A stretch of DNA of 64,000 nucleotides from CAWCUK01 sp963798775. GTDB taxonomy: Bacteria > Bacteroidota > Ignavibacteria > Ignavibacteriales > Ignavibacteriaceae. The stretch is taken from assembly GCA_963798775.1 (NCBI GenBank), contig CAWCUK010000001.1, positions 1,612,001 through 1,676,000 on the forward strand, read 5' to 3'. Both the position numbers and the translations under genes were made by a program. The notes beneath the pieces were generated by a model. It had not been told where the DNA came from and did not search any database. It saw only the letters and a program-made list of their open reading frames with translations. This document shows, in pieces, positions 1 to 10,103 of this stretch (positions are counted from its first letter, which is position 1; the number at the start of each line of letters is the position of its first letter).

Positions 1-606
1 ACAGATTTTAGCGGATATTTTTTTGCGTATTTCGGCGGATACAGAAAAAAAATACGCGGTGCTGTTTATAGTTTTTTTACCAAAATACTTTTAGCCATAA
101 AAAATATTGAACGAGGTGAAAATCTTAAATTTTACGGTTTTCCTATTCTCAGCCGCTATATAAGAAGCAGAATTAAAGTTGGAAGCAATTGCAGTTTTAT
201 TTCTGATGATTTAACAAATCTTGTCGGCGTAAATAGAAGATGTTCAATAGCGACTTTGAGAGAAAATTCAGAAATAATAATTGGTGATGGATGCGGTTTC
301 AGCGGTACGGTAATTGCCGCCGCTGAAAAAATAACTATTGGCAGTAATGTACTTTGCGGCGCCAACACGTTAATTACCGATTTTGACTGGCATTCGTTAA
401 ATCCTAATGAAAGATTAACAGGCGAAGCCGAAACTAAATCTGTGGTGATTGAAGATAATGTTTGGTTAGGTGTAAACGCGGTAGTTTTAAAAGGGGTTCA
501 TATCGGAAAGAATAGTATAATAGGGGCAAACAGTTTAGTGGTAAAAAATATTCCCCCCGATGTAATAGCTGCGGGAAATCCTTGTAAAGTGATAAAAAAT
601 TTATAA
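1..606 (+). CDS. Hexapeptide-repeat acyltransferase (5' truncated by window edge)
   Basis: The frame is open from base 1, so the gene starts upstream of the window; 201 residues are visible. The first ATG-like start in frame is only a TTG at 256, inside the repeat region, so a full-length start there is unlikely. The C-terminal half shows left-handed beta-helix hexapeptides (IIIGDG, ITIGSN, VVIEDN, VHIGKN, SIIGAN) and a DWHSLNP segment whose His fits the catalytic position of maltose/galactoside O-acetyltransferase-type enzymes. The ending, AAGNPCKVIKNL, is typical of this family. It probably acetylates a sugar of the surface glycan built by the following genes. It sits 18 bp before the first asnB. 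Family assignment is firm; the substrate is unknown. Confidence 0.85.
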   Translation, partial: TDFSGYFFAYFGGYRKKIRGAVYSFFTKILLAIKNIERGENLKFYGFPILSRYIRSRIKVGSNCSFISDDLTNLVGVNRRCSIATLRENSEIIIGDGCGFSGTVIAAAEKITIGSNVLCGANTLITDFDWHSLNPNERLTGEAETKSVVIEDNVWLGVNAVVLKGVHIGKNSIIGANSLVVKNIPPDVIAAGNPCKVIKNL

Positions 607-624
607 AAAATTATAGGTTGCTAA

Positions 625-2592
625 ATGTGCGGTATTTGTGGAGCCCTAGTTTTTGATAATTCAAATTTTGCGATAACAGAAAATTATGTTGTTAAAATGC
701 GTGATACTATGATTCATCGCGGTCCGGATGACGCGGGATTATGGATTTCTCAAGATCGGAAAATCGGGCTTGGCCACAGAAGGCTTTCTATTATAGATCT
801 TTCACCGAACGCGAAACAGCCTATGTGTAATGAAGACGGCACAATCTGGATTTCCTTCAACGGTGAAATTTATAATTATCAAGAAATTAAAAATGAATTG
901 ATTAGCATCGGAAATTATAGTTGGAAAACTGATCACTCCGATACAGAAGTTATAATTCATGCATATGAAGAATGGGGAATCGATTGTATTCAAAAATTCA
1001 GAGGAATGTTTGCCTTTGCAATTTGGGACGGAAGAAAAAATGAACTTTGGCTGGTGCGGGATAGAATCGGAATAAAACCGCTTTATTACAGCGTTCATAA
1101 CGGTAGAATTACTTTTGCTTCGGAAATAAAAGCGCTTCTTACTGATCCCCGGCAAAAAAGAGAAATGGATGAAGTTTCTATTTATAATTATTTATCGTTT
1201 TTAACTACACCTCCTCCCGCCACTATGTTCAAAGGAATTAAAAAACTTGCGGGCGGAACATTACTTAGAATAAAACGAAACGGTATGATCTATGAAAAAA
1301 GATATTGGGACATGTATGATAATACCAATCCTTTAACCAATGTTTCAGACGACGAAATAGCAAAAAGCTTAATTGATGAACTTAGAACTTCGGTAAGAAT
1401 TCGTAAAGTTAGTGATGTGCCTTTCGGTGTTTTTCTTTCCGGCGGAATTGATTCTAGTACAAATGCCGCCCTCTTTTCCGAGGGAGAGGTAAATCCTATA
1501 AATACTTTTACCATTGGTTATAAGGGAGATTATAAATCCTACAAAAATGAAAATGCTTACGCGAAAATGATGGCTGATTTAGTCGGCGCGAATTATCATG
1601 AAGTTTTACTTGATGTTGATGATTTACTTAGATTTTTACCTAGAATGATTTATCTGCAGGATGAGCCGATCGCGGATCCTGTCTGCGTTCCTCTTTATTA
1701 TGTATCAAGATTGGCAAGAGTAAATGGAGTAATTGTTTGCCAAGTCGGGGAAGGTTCCGATGAACTTTTCTGGGGTTATCCTTACTGGAAAACAATGCTT
1801 GAACAACAGGAATCATATAACAAATATTCGGTGCCTACATTTCTAAAAAAAGCTTATATGACCGCGTTAAAACTAACCGAAAGAGACGAGAAAGGTAGAT
1901 ACGAAGGCGTTCGCAGAAGTATAAATAATCAACCTGTATTTTGGGGCGGGGCGGAAGCTTTTTTTGAAGCTCACAAAATGAAAATGCTTTCCGAAAGAAT
2001 GAGAAAGAAATTTAATAATTACACTTCTTGGGAAGCGATTGCTCCTATTTATTCCAGGTTTCAAGAAAAAGCATGGGAAAAATCAACACTTAATTGGATG
2101 AGTTATTTAGATTTAAATTTTCGTTTACCCGATTTGCTTTTAACACGTGTTGATAAAATGAGTATGGGCGTTAGCCTGGAAAGCCGTGTTCCTTTTCTTG
2201 ATCATAAATTTGTTGAAATGGCAATGAGTATTCCTTCCGCGGTAAAAACAAGGAACAAAGAATTAAAATATATTTTGAAAAAGGCAGTCAGAGGAATGGT
2301 GCCCGATTCAATTATCGAGAGAAAAAAACAAGGTTTTGATGTTCCGCTGCACGAATGGTTGTTTGAAAAATTAGGAGCTAAAGCGGATGCTGAAATAAGA
2401 TTTTTTGTAAAAGAAACCGATCTGTTTGACCCCGATTATATTGAAAAACTGCTAACCATCGATCTGCACAGGAAGAAAAAATGGTATCTGTTAAACCTCG
2501 CGCTCTGGTGGAAAAAGTATATTTATGATGATGCATCGGATCAAGCTGAAAACTTAAATTTCCAACGAGAAGTAGAAGTAATTAATAAATAA
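625..2592 (+). CDS. asnB: Asparagine synthase-type glutamine amidotransferase, copy 1
   Basis: This 655-residue protein has both AsnB domains. The N-terminal class II glutaminase starts MCGICGAL, so Cys2 becomes the nucleophile once Met is removed, followed by HRGPDD (31-36), FNGEIYNY (78-85) and RDRIGIKP (145-152). The synthetase domain carries the PP-loop SGGIDSS (272-278). There is no Shine-Dalgarno sequence before the ATG, but the MCGI start is obligatory. It lies among glycosyltransferases and not with amino-acid genes, and two more copies follow in the same locus. That context suggests a transferase that amidates a uronic acid or similar carboxylate in the polysaccharide, as proposed for WbpS-like enzymes, in place of free asparagine synthesis. 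The amidation role is inferred. Confidence 0.9.
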   Translation: MCGICGALVFDNSNFAITENYVVKMRDTMIHRGPDDAGLWISQDRKIGLGHRRLSIIDLSPNAKQPMCNEDGTIWISFNGEIYNYQEIKNELISIGNYSWKTDHSDTEVIIHAYEEWGIDCIQKFRGMFAFAIWDGRKNELWLVRDRIGIKPLYYSVHNGRITFASEIKALLTDPRQKREMDEVSIYNYLSFLTTPPPATMFKGIKKLAGGTLLRIKRNGMIYEKRYWDMYDNTNPLTNVSDDEIAKSLIDELRTSVRIRKVSDVPFGVFLSGGIDSSTNAALFSEGEVNPINTFTIGYKGDYKSYKNENAYAKMMADLVGANYHEVLLDVDDLLRFLPRMIYLQDEPIADPVCVPLYYVSRLARVNGVIVCQVGEGSDELFWGYPYWKTMLEQQESYNKYSVPTFLKKAYMTALKLTERDEKGRYEGVRRSINNQPVFWGGAEAFFEAHKMKMLSERMRKKFNNYTSWEAIAPIYSRFQEKAWEKSTLNWMSYLDLNFRLPDLLLTRVDKMSMGVSLESRVPFLDHKFVEMAMSIPSAVKTRNKELKYILKKAVRGMVPDSIIERKKQGFDVPLHEWLFEKLGAKADAEIRFFVKETDLFDPDYIEKLLTIDLHRKKKWYLLNLALWWKKYIYDDASDQAENLNFQREVEVINK

Positions 2593-2602
2593 AACTTTAA
2601 AA

Positions 2603-4678
2603 ATGTCTTTTAAAAAAATTAGAAATATCTACCGTGACGGAGAGTTTTCTGAAAAGCTTTTAAATAAAGCTAGTTGGAAACTGCGGGATTCTATTCAGAA
2701 TACATACCGCTGGAGAAGCAGCGGAATTAATTTTAGGGCAGTTATGGCGGTTCAAAAATTATATAAAAATGAACAACTCTTAATCTCGGTTCTTCAAAAA
2801 ATGCTGAAAATCTCTCCGGATCCCGCATCAATTTTAAATGCGGAGCAGCGGGGTGAAATTATCAATCAAGCTGATGATTATTTACAGCATAATTTTGAAA
2901 TTTTAGGTTCAGGGAAAATAAATCTTAATCCTATTGACTGGCATACAGATTTTAAAAGCGGATATAGATGGAAGCCAAAAACGTTTTATAAAGACTATGT
3001 TCAAGTAGAAGTTAATAATAATGCCGATGTAAAAATTCCCAGAGAATTAAGCCGCTGTCATCATTTTTTAACTCTTGCGGAAGCGTACCTTTTAACGAAG
3101 GATGAAAGATATACTGAAGAGTTTATTAATCAGATTAGCGATTGGATTTATAAAAATCCCTGCGCGCGTTCTATTAATTGGGGATGCACAATGGACGTTG
3201 CTATTAGGGCAATAAATTGGATATGGTCATTCGCGATTTTTATTAATTCACCAAAAATTAATTTAGCTGTAAGAAAAATAATATTAGTAAGTCTTTTTGA
3301 GCATGGGATGTTCATCTATTTAAATCCCGAAAAATCTCCCGTAAATAATCATAATCATTATTTATCTGATTTGGCGGGACAAATTTATTTAGGACTGCTA
3401 TTCGAAAAAACTGCCTTAGGAAAGAAATGGTTAATCAAGGGCGTTAAAGAATTTTATAAGGAAGTTCGTCTACAAATTCTCCCGAGTGGTGTAGATTATG
3501 AAAGATCAATCAATTATCATCGATTAGTTACAGAAATATTTACAGCCGTAATTATTCCTCTTCAAAATTCTACAATTGAAATTCCTTTTGACATTTATTA
3601 CAGACTTGAAAAAATGTACGAATTCATAATGCATTATATTAAACCTGATGGAACTGTGCCGGTTATCGGAGACCAGGATGATGGAAGAATACTTCCGTTC
3701 AGTAAACAACAAAATATCGATCACAGATATCTTCTTTCTATCGGCGCCGCGTTTTTTAAACGAAGAGATTTTAAAAAATATTCGAACGGTTATAACGCGG
3801 ATTGTCTTTTCCTTTTGGGAGATTCTTCAAAAGAAAAATATGAAAGGTTAGAAGAAAAAAATTATCAGTTAAAATCGAAATCGTTTAAAGATGCCGGATT
3901 TTTTATAATGAGAAATAACAAGAATTATATGTTTATCAACATCAGCGGGAAAAGCCACTACAATGAAATCCCCGGCGGCACTCATACTCATAGCGATCTT
4001 CTGTCTTTTGAACTTTGCATAAATGGTAAATCAATTTTAGTTGATCCGGGAAGTTATATTTATTCTGCTGATTCGGAATTTAGAAAGTTATTTCGTTCAA
4101 CGCCAATGCATAATACAGTTACTGTTGACGGTGAAAATCAAAATGTATTGAAGAAAGAAAATCTCTGGGATTTTGAAAGAAACGCGTTGCCGAAATTAAA
4201 CATGTGGGAATCAAATGATTTTTACGACTTTTTCGACGGTGAACATAACGGTTATTTCCGCTTAAATCAAATAGTGCTGCACAGAAGAACTATTCATTAT
4301 GATAAAGAAAATTCTTTTTGGGAAATATGTGATTATTTAACCGGTGAAGGCAAGCATCATTTTGAATTATTTTTTCATTTCGCCGATGAAATAGATTTTA
4401 GAATTCATGAGAGAGGCATAGTTACTAATTCCAATAATTTACAAGCGGTTTCTTTCTCATTTGAAAGTATTTATGAATTATCCCTCAGTAAAGAAGAAAA
4501 CTGGGTTTCAAATTCTTACGGAAAAAAAAAGAAAGCTAAAGTTTTAAGAGTATCTCTCAAAGAAGAATGTCCTGTCGCAATAAAAACTACAATCCGGGAA
4601 ATAAAAGAAATTAGTTCTTATACCTCCGATTCAATGAAAATAAAAGATGACGAACCATTAGCGGAAATCAAAAGGTAA
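2603..4678 (+). CDS. Heparinase II/III family protein
   Basis: A 691-residue protein with the two-part heparinase II/III (PL12/PL15/PL21-like) layout. The first ~400 residues form an alpha/alpha toroid with NNHNHYLSD near residue 248 and DYERSINYH near 298. A beta-sandwich follows, with GGTHTHSDLLSFE near 460 and RSTPMHNTVTVDG near 500, the most conserved stretch of the family. I see no convincing signal peptide. Members inside polysaccharide export loci are thought to trim or edit the polymer being made, in contrast to foraging lyases. It is 10 bp after asnB copy 1 and 2 bp before the next gene, so it is co-transcribed. Whether it is lyase or hydrolase cannot be told from sequence alone. Confidence 0.85.
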   Translation: MSFKKIRNIYRDGEFSEKLLNKASWKLRDSIQNTYRWRSSGINFRAVMAVQKLYKNEQLLISVLQKMLKISPDPASILNAEQRGEIINQADDYLQHNFEILGSGKINLNPIDWHTDFKSGYRWKPKTFYKDYVQVEVNNNADVKIPRELSRCHHFLTLAEAYLLTKDERYTEEFINQISDWIYKNPCARSINWGCTMDVAIRAINWIWSFAIFINSPKINLAVRKIILVSLFEHGMFIYLNPEKSPVNNHNHYLSDLAGQIYLGLLFEKTALGKKWLIKGVKEFYKEVRLQILPSGVDYERSINYHRLVTEIFTAVIIPLQNSTIEIPFDIYYRLEKMYEFIMHYIKPDGTVPVIGDQDDGRILPFSKQQNIDHRYLLSIGAAFFKRRDFKKYSNGYNADCLFLLGDSSKEKYERLEEKNYQLKSKSFKDAGFFIMRNNKNYMFINISGKSHYNEIPGGTHTHSDLLSFELCINGKSILVDPGSYIYSADSEFRKLFRSTPMHNTVTVDGENQNVLKKENLWDFERNALPKLNMWESNDFYDFFDGEHNGYFRLNQIVLHRRTIHYDKENSFWEICDYLTGEGKHHFELFFHFADEIDFRIHERGIVTNSNNLQAVSFSFESIYELSLSKEENWVSNSYGKKKKAKVLRVSLKEECPVAIKTTIREIKEISSYTSDSMKIKDDEPLAEIKR

Positions 4679-4680
4679 AT

Positions 4681-5937
4681 ATGAATCCCTCGCAAAAGGA
4701 TAAAAATCTTACTCGATATTATATTATGCCGGAAATTTGGAAAACTGTCAGTCAATCGCAGGTTTTCGGCTGGCTGGAGCTTTTAAATAAGAGCGGTTAT
4801 CCTTCAAGTTGTATAAGTTTGGTTTTGTGGAAGTCATTTTTTAGAAGTAACAAAGAAAAAATTAATAAAGTAGAAATCACTAAAAAAATCGGCGGTAAAT
4901 TTTATGAAATACCGGTAATTGATAAACCATATATTTTTGATGTTTTAATCGTCGCGGTATTATTTTATTTCTGGATGAAGAAAGTACTGTTCAGCAAAAG
5001 AATAATATTCCAAACCCGGCTGCAGAACCTATCATACGGACTTTCATTTATTAATTTATTTCCGAAGGTAAAAATTATTTTAGACGCTAGGGGCGCCTTC
5101 CTGGAAGAAGCGACTTATCAACTTAATCTTGAAGAACTTAGTTTTCTTGCGCGATTTAAATATAGCATTCTTACCCAATACGAAAAGCAAATTTTAAAAA
5201 GTGCCGATAAAGTTTTTTGTGTATCTGAAAAATTACGCGATTATTATATACAGCGCAACAATAAACTTTCCTTAAATAAATTTATTGTAATTCCCGGAGC
5301 CGCGGATTCAAAACTATTTACATGTAATTCAATTGTAAGAAATTCTGTTAGGGCTGAATTAGGTTTAGAGAAAAAAATTGTTTTGATATATTCCGGACGT
5401 CTCGATCAAAAATGGCAGCTTCCCGATAAAATATTTGAAATGTATAAACTGATCTTTAACCGAATAAATAATGCTGTGCTTTTATTAGTTACACCCGACC
5501 GGGAGATTGTGGAAAGAAAAAAAATACAAAATAGTTTTAGAGATGATCAGGTAATTTCAGTTGAAGCAAAATATGAATCGGTAAATAGATATTTAAACGC
5601 TGCTGATTTCGCATTGCTGCTGCGGGATGATCGTCCTATTAATTATGTGGCGTCGCCGACAAAATTCGCTGAATATATTCTATGCGGACTGCCTGTAGTA
5701 TTGACAAATAAAATAGGCGATTTTTCCGAAGCGGTTAAAAATAAACGCATTGGTTATGTTATTAATAATATACAAAATATAGAAGCTGAAATTGATTGTT
5801 TAGTTGAATTCATTAGTTCAGCGTCGGAAGTAAATAACAAACAACTTCTGCATGAAGAAATTGTAAAGTGGGGGAAGGAAAATTTATCCAAAGATGTTTA
5901 CCTGAATAAAATAATAGAAACCCTCGCGACCATTTAA
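4681..5937 (+). CDS. Glycosyltransferase, GT-B fold (GT4-like)
   Basis: A 418-residue protein with a two-domain GT-B layout. The C-terminal donor-binding half includes IVLIYSGRLDQKWQ, a strand with LLLVTPDRE, and SPTKFAEYILCGLPVV, which contains the E-x-hydrophobic-x-x-G-x-P pattern of GT4 enzymes. The N-terminal half contains KVIIFQ/IILDARGAF-like segments matching the acceptor domain. It starts 2 bp after the heparinase-like gene with no Shine-Dalgarno sequence, suggesting translational coupling. It probably adds one sugar to a lipid-linked repeat unit on the cytoplasmic face. Donor and linkage are not predictable here. Confidence 0.8.
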   Translation: MNPSQKDKNLTRYYIMPEIWKTVSQSQVFGWLELLNKSGYPSSCISLVLWKSFFRSNKEKINKVEITKKIGGKFYEIPVIDKPYIFDVLIVAVLFYFWMKKVLFSKRIIFQTRLQNLSYGLSFINLFPKVKIILDARGAFLEEATYQLNLEELSFLARFKYSILTQYEKQILKSADKVFCVSEKLRDYYIQRNNKLSLNKFIVIPGAADSKLFTCNSIVRNSVRAELGLEKKIVLIYSGRLDQKWQLPDKIFEMYKLIFNRINNAVLLLVTPDREIVERKKIQNSFRDDQVISVEAKYESVNRYLNAADFALLLRDDRPINYVASPTKFAEYILCGLPVVLTNKIGDFSEAVKNKRIGYVINNIQNIEAEIDCLVEFISSASEVNNKQLLHEEIVKWGKENLSKDVYLNKIIETLATI

Positions 5938-5955
5938 TATTTCAAGAAAAAAAAT

Positions 5956-7818
5956 ATGTGCGGAATTTGCGGCAAAATTTATTTTGATGATTCCAGGAGA
6001 GTCAGCCAATACGAAATAGAAACAATGGCTGATTCTATGATTCATCGCGGTCCGGACGATGAAGGATTATTTATACATAATAACGTAGGGCTAGGATTTC
6101 GCAGATTAAGTATAATCGATCTTAATACTGGTCATCAGCCGATATCAAATGAGGATGAAACAATACAGATTGTCTTCAACGGCGAAATTTACAACTTCCT
6201 GGAATTGCGAAAACAATTGCAAAGCTTGGGGCACTCATTCAAAACAAATACAGACACAGAAGTAATTGTTCATCTGTATGAGCAATACGGAGCCGATTGT
6301 TTAAGATATTTACGCGGGATGTTTGCCTTTTCTATTTGGGACGAAAAAGAACAAAAATTATTTTGTGCCCGCGACCGTTTTGGAATTAAACCTTTCTTTT
6401 ATTCAATTAATAATGAACGATTTATTTTTGGCTCTGAATTAAAGGTAATATTAAGCAGCGAAAAAATTAATAAAGAAATAGATAACCTTGCATTGGATAG
6501 TTTTTTCACTTTCGGTTACGTAGCCGGAGAAAATACAATTTTTAAAGAAATCAAAAAACTAAAACCGGCCCACTATTTAGAACTGAACATTAAAAAAAAG
6601 TTTGTGAACATTCAAAGATATTGGGATGTTTCGTTTGAACCGGATTATAAAACAACCGAAGAAGAATGGTCTGTTCAACTTGAAGAACAGTTATCTGATT
6701 CTGTTAAATCTCATTTAGTAAGTGATGTTCCTCTTGGGGCTTTTTTAAGCGGAGGAATAGATTCGAGCGCTGTAGTAGCCATGATGAGTAAACATTCTTC
6801 CAGTCAGGTTAAAACTTTTTCCATAGGTTTTCATGAAGAAGAGTTTAATGAGCTTAAATTCGCCAGGCAAATTGCCGAAAAATATAATACTGAACATCAT
6901 GAGCAAATAGTTAAGCCGGAATCAATTGAACTTCTTCCCAAACTGGCCAGAGCTTACGATGAGCCTTTTGCCGATTCATCCGCCATTCCCACATACTATG
7001 TTTCAAAATTTGCGCGTGAATATGTTACCGTAGTTTTATCCGGTGACGGCGGTGATGAATTATTTGCTGGTTATAATAGTTATCAAAAGTTAAACGCATT
7101 TTATAAATATAATCTTACTCCCGCTGTTTTTAACAGTCTCTTTTGGGGAAACATAAACAAAGCTATCCCGGTATCGGTTAAAGGGAAAGGATTTACATAT
7201 TATCTTTCCAAGGATAGAAGATTAGTCGGTGCTTATATTGCTCTAATGACGCAATCCGAAAGGCCTTTTTTATATCGTGAACATGTATGGGAAAATATAA
7301 AAAGAAGTTCCGCTGAATTTTATAAAGAAAGAATAATTAATTCTTGCGGCACCAAAGATTTTATAAGCAGAATGCAAGAGCTCGATATCAAAACATATAT
7401 GGTTGATGATATTTTAACCAAAGTAGATAGAGCAAGTATGCAAAATTCGTTAGAAGTACGAGTACCTATTTTAGATCATAAATTCGCGGAATTTACTTTC
7501 AAAATTCCTTCCGAATTAAAATTAAAAGGAAAAGATAAAAAATATATATTCAAAAAAGCGATGAGTAAATATTTAACCGACGATGTTTTATTTCATAAAA
7601 AGCAAGGTTTTGCGGTACCTCTAAAGTATTGGTTTAAGAACGATTTAAAAGACTACCTTCATGAAAGATTCACTTCAAATAATAATTTTATAAATGAACA
7701 TTTTGATACATCCTTTATGCTTAAGATGATAAGCGATGCTGAGTCTGGCAAACGAAATTTAAATGGTTCAATCTGGGCTCTTTTATTTTTAGATGCGTGG
7801 GCTCAACAATATATTTAA
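5956..7818 (+). CDS. asnB: Asparagine synthase-type glutamine amidotransferase, copy 2
   Basis: This 620-residue AsnB homologue has a complete glutaminase domain (MCGICGKI start, HRGPDD at 30-35, FNGEIYNF, RDRFGIKPFF) and synthetase domain (SGGIDSS at 265-271, SGDGGDELFAGY near 365). The DGGDELFAGY form is the usual one for the XrtA/PEP-CTERM-associated and cell-wall-associated AsnB branch. It is clearly diverged from copies 1 and 3, so this is not a recent duplication. It lies 18 bp after a glycosyltransferase and 69 bp before another, within one direction of transcription. A role in amidating a glycan component is inferred from context. Ordinary asparagine synthesis cannot be ruled out from this sequence. 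Confidence 0.9.
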   Translation: MCGICGKIYFDDSRRVSQYEIETMADSMIHRGPDDEGLFIHNNVGLGFRRLSIIDLNTGHQPISNEDETIQIVFNGEIYNFLELRKQLQSLGHSFKTNTDTEVIVHLYEQYGADCLRYLRGMFAFSIWDEKEQKLFCARDRFGIKPFFYSINNERFIFGSELKVILSSEKINKEIDNLALDSFFTFGYVAGENTIFKEIKKLKPAHYLELNIKKKFVNIQRYWDVSFEPDYKTTEEEWSVQLEEQLSDSVKSHLVSDVPLGAFLSGGIDSSAVVAMMSKHSSSQVKTFSIGFHEEEFNELKFARQIAEKYNTEHHEQIVKPESIELLPKLARAYDEPFADSSAIPTYYVSKFAREYVTVVLSGDGGDELFAGYNSYQKLNAFYKYNLTPAVFNSLFWGNINKAIPVSVKGKGFTYYLSKDRRLVGAYIALMTQSERPFLYREHVWENIKRSSAEFYKERIINSCGTKDFISRMQELDIKTYMVDDILTKVDRASMQNSLEVRVPILDHKFAEFTFKIPSELKLKGKDKKYIFKKAMSKYLTDDVLFHKKQGFAVPLKYWFKNDLKDYLHERFTSNNNFINEHFDTSFMLKMISDAESGKRNLNGSIWALLFLDAWAQQYI

Positions 7819-7887
7819 TTCTCTCCTCTTGACGGAAAACTTCTCTTTACATTTATCCGCTTATAAAATCGACCGAAAGTATTCCAA

Positions 7888-9021
7888 ATGAAAATATTAA
7901 TGTTTATTGATGGTATTATAGCGGGGGGAAAAGAAAGAAGATTAACCGAACTATTAAAAGGATTGCGTGAAGATCCTAATATTGAATGTGAATTGGTGGT
8001 GATGGAAAAAGATATTCACTACGAAGATATTCAAAATCTCGGGATAAAAATTCATTACTTAATTAGGAAAATTAAAAAAGATCCTACAGTAGTATACGGC
8101 TTGTATAAAATCTGCAAAAAATTTAAACCGGATTATCTGCACAGTTGGGGTTCAATGGCCGCTCTATATGCTATTCCTGTCGCTAAAATTTTGCAAATAA
8201 CTTCTATTGCCGCGGTTATTAGTGACGCGCCGGAGAAATTGCCCATAAAAAATTTGGTAAGAATAAAATTAATTTTTCCTTTTACTGATATAATAATTTC
8301 TAATTCCTTCGCGGGGTTGAAACCATATAAAGCACCTATGGAAAAAAGCGTCTGTATTCATAACGGAATTGATTCAAATAGAATAAGTAATATTGAAGAT
8401 GCCGAGATTGTAAAGCAAAGGTATGGAATTACAAATGAAAAGGTAGTGGGAATGGTGGCTGCCTTTTCTGATATGAAAGATTATGAAACTTTTATTAAAG
8501 CCGCCATTTATTTATTGGAAAGTAAAGAAATAATCAAATTTTTATTAATAGGTGACGGCGCGGGATTATATAAATGTAAAGCAATGGTGCCCGATAAACT
8601 AAATGATAAAATTCTATTTTTAGGTAAACAAAAAAGAGTAGAATCAATAGTTAATATTTTTGATGTCGGTGTTCTTGCCACATTTACAGAAGGAATATCA
8701 AATTCTATTATGGAATATATGGCGCTTGGAAAAGCCGTTGTCGCTACAGACGGCGGCGGAACTAAAGAATTAGTTATTGATAATAAAACCGGTTTACTGG
8801 TAAGACAAAAAGATTTTTATCAATTAGCCGATAAAATAAAACTTCTTTTAGATAATCCTGAATTATGCAGACAAATGGGTTTAGCCGGGAAAAAAAGAAT
8901 AGATAAAGATTTTAATCTTAAAAAAATGACTGATGCTTATGTAAATCTTTATAACAATCTTTATGATTCAACTGCAAATAAATCTCCAAAGTCAAAAGTC
9001 TTATTTAAAGATATTTCTTAA
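7888..9021 (+). CDS. Glycosyltransferase family 4 protein
   Basis: A 377-residue GT4 enzyme. The N terminus MKILMFIDGIIAGGKERR has the glycine-rich loop after strand 1 that faces the acceptor. The C-terminal domain has VGMVAAFSDMKDYETFIKA, FLLIGDGAG, the donor motif EGISNSIMEYMALGKAVVAT and DGGGTKELV. The length is normal. The 69-bp gap upstream of it is the longest in this part of the locus and could hold a secondary promoter, but I do not see a full Bacteroidota consensus there. It is expected to work at the cytoplasmic membrane on an undecaprenyl-linked glycan. Confidence 0.88.
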   Translation: MKILMFIDGIIAGGKERRLTELLKGLREDPNIECELVVMEKDIHYEDIQNLGIKIHYLIRKIKKDPTVVYGLYKICKKFKPDYLHSWGSMAALYAIPVAKILQITSIAAVISDAPEKLPIKNLVRIKLIFPFTDIIISNSFAGLKPYKAPMEKSVCIHNGIDSNRISNIEDAEIVKQRYGITNEKVVGMVAAFSDMKDYETFIKAAIYLLESKEIIKFLLIGDGAGLYKCKAMVPDKLNDKILFLGKQKRVESIVNIFDVGVLATFTEGISNSIMEYMALGKAVVATDGGGTKELVIDNKTGLLVRQKDFYQLADKIKLLLDNPELCRQMGLAGKKRIDKDFNLKKMTDAYVNLYNNLYDSTANKSPKSKVLFKDIS

Positions 9022-9033
9022 CGGGGGATATTT

Positions 9034-10095
9034 ATGAAAAAAGTTTTCTTGCAAAATTATATTATAAGACCTAGGATAAATAGTTATGCGGCTATTTGTA
9101 ATCCGTTAATAAAAAATTATAATTTTATAGATATAACCAACGGTAATTCCAGCAAAGGAATAAAAAATAAAAAAGAAGTAATTTTTAGCGTTCTTGAAGA
9201 TTTTGTTTTTGTTTTCAGAAATTATACAAAACTAAAAAACGCGAATCTTATCTTAAGCACGGGTTATACAGCTCTGCCGGTTAAATTATTTATTAAGCTA
9301 AAACTAATAAAATGTAATAATTTTTTATGGCTGGGGTTTTTTATCCATTCTCCCAAAATGTATTCCGCATTTCGCCGTCTATTAAAACTCCTAAGCATTC
9401 AGCATGAAAAACTTATTTTATTTTCAAAATATGAAATAAAACTTTACCAGGAAAAATTAAATCTGCCGTCTTACAAATTAATTTATTTGCCTTATGGCGA
9501 CTGGTGGGACGAAGATTCAAGAGAAGTAAAATTGCTGAGCCGACAAAAATATTATTTTGCTGGCGGCTACAGCAATAGAGATTATAAATCTATTGTTGAA
9601 GTTTTTCAAAAATTGCCGCAAACCTTAGTTATTGTTTGCAGCAACTTAAACTCTGATTTTAATGAGGATGATTTATCGGAAAATATAATTGTTAAAAAAA
9701 ATATTTCATCCATTGAGTTTGAAAATTTAATTATGCGTTCTAAAGCTTGTATCCTTCCGCTAAAGTATAACAGCGGATCGGCGGGACAGATGGTTTTACT
9801 TGCCTACATGAGGAATAAGAAAACTATTGTAGCTTCTAATACCGATGTTGTTAAAGAATATATAAAAGATGGAAGCAGCGGAATTTTGTATGATAAAACA
9901 AAAGTTGAACTCCCGATGATTATCGAAATGCTGGAAAATAATCCTGAAAAAATTACAGAATTTGGTGAAAAGGCTTATAAAAAATTTAAGAATGAGTTTT
10001 CATACGAAATAATTACTAAACAACTTACAAATTTAATTGAGCGGGAACTTCAGAACGATAACAGCTTTATCTATCATTCCATACAAACAAATTAA
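9034..10095 (+). CDS. Putative glycosyltransferase (diverged GT-B)
   Basis: A 353-residue protein with no strong signature in its first half. The second half contains YYFAGGYSNRDYKSIVEVF, the strand TLVIVCSN, and ACILPLKYNSGSAGQMVLLAYM followed by KTIVASNTDVVKEYIKDG. These fit the donor-binding domain of GT4-like enzymes, with G-S-A-G-Q-M replacing the more usual E-x7-E region. It starts 12 bp after the previous glycosyltransferase; GGGGG at 9022-9026 is a plausible ribosome-binding site. It is probably another sugar transferase of the repeat unit. The substrate is unknown, and the family call is less secure than for its neighbours. Confidence 0.65.
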   Translation: MKKVFLQNYIIRPRINSYAAICNPLIKNYNFIDITNGNSSKGIKNKKEVIFSVLEDFVFVFRNYTKLKNANLILSTGYTALPVKLFIKLKLIKCNNFLWLGFFIHSPKMYSAFRRLLKLLSIQHEKLILFSKYEIKLYQEKLNLPSYKLIYLPYGDWWDEDSREVKLLSRQKYYFAGGYSNRDYKSIVEVFQKLPQTLVIVCSNLNSDFNEDDLSENIIVKKNISSIEFENLIMRSKACILPLKYNSGSAGQMVLLAYMRNKKTIVASNTDVVKEYIKDGSSGILYDKTKVELPMIIEMLENNPEKITEFGEKAYKKFKNEFSYEIITKQLTNLIERELQNDNSFIYHSIQTN

Positions 10096-10103
10096 TAGTC
10101 GAA

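Noticed and set aside
802..1155. 117-codon minus-strand frame inside asnB copy 1
   Set aside because: Antisense to the glutaminase domain and without start signal or family features; a shadow frame.
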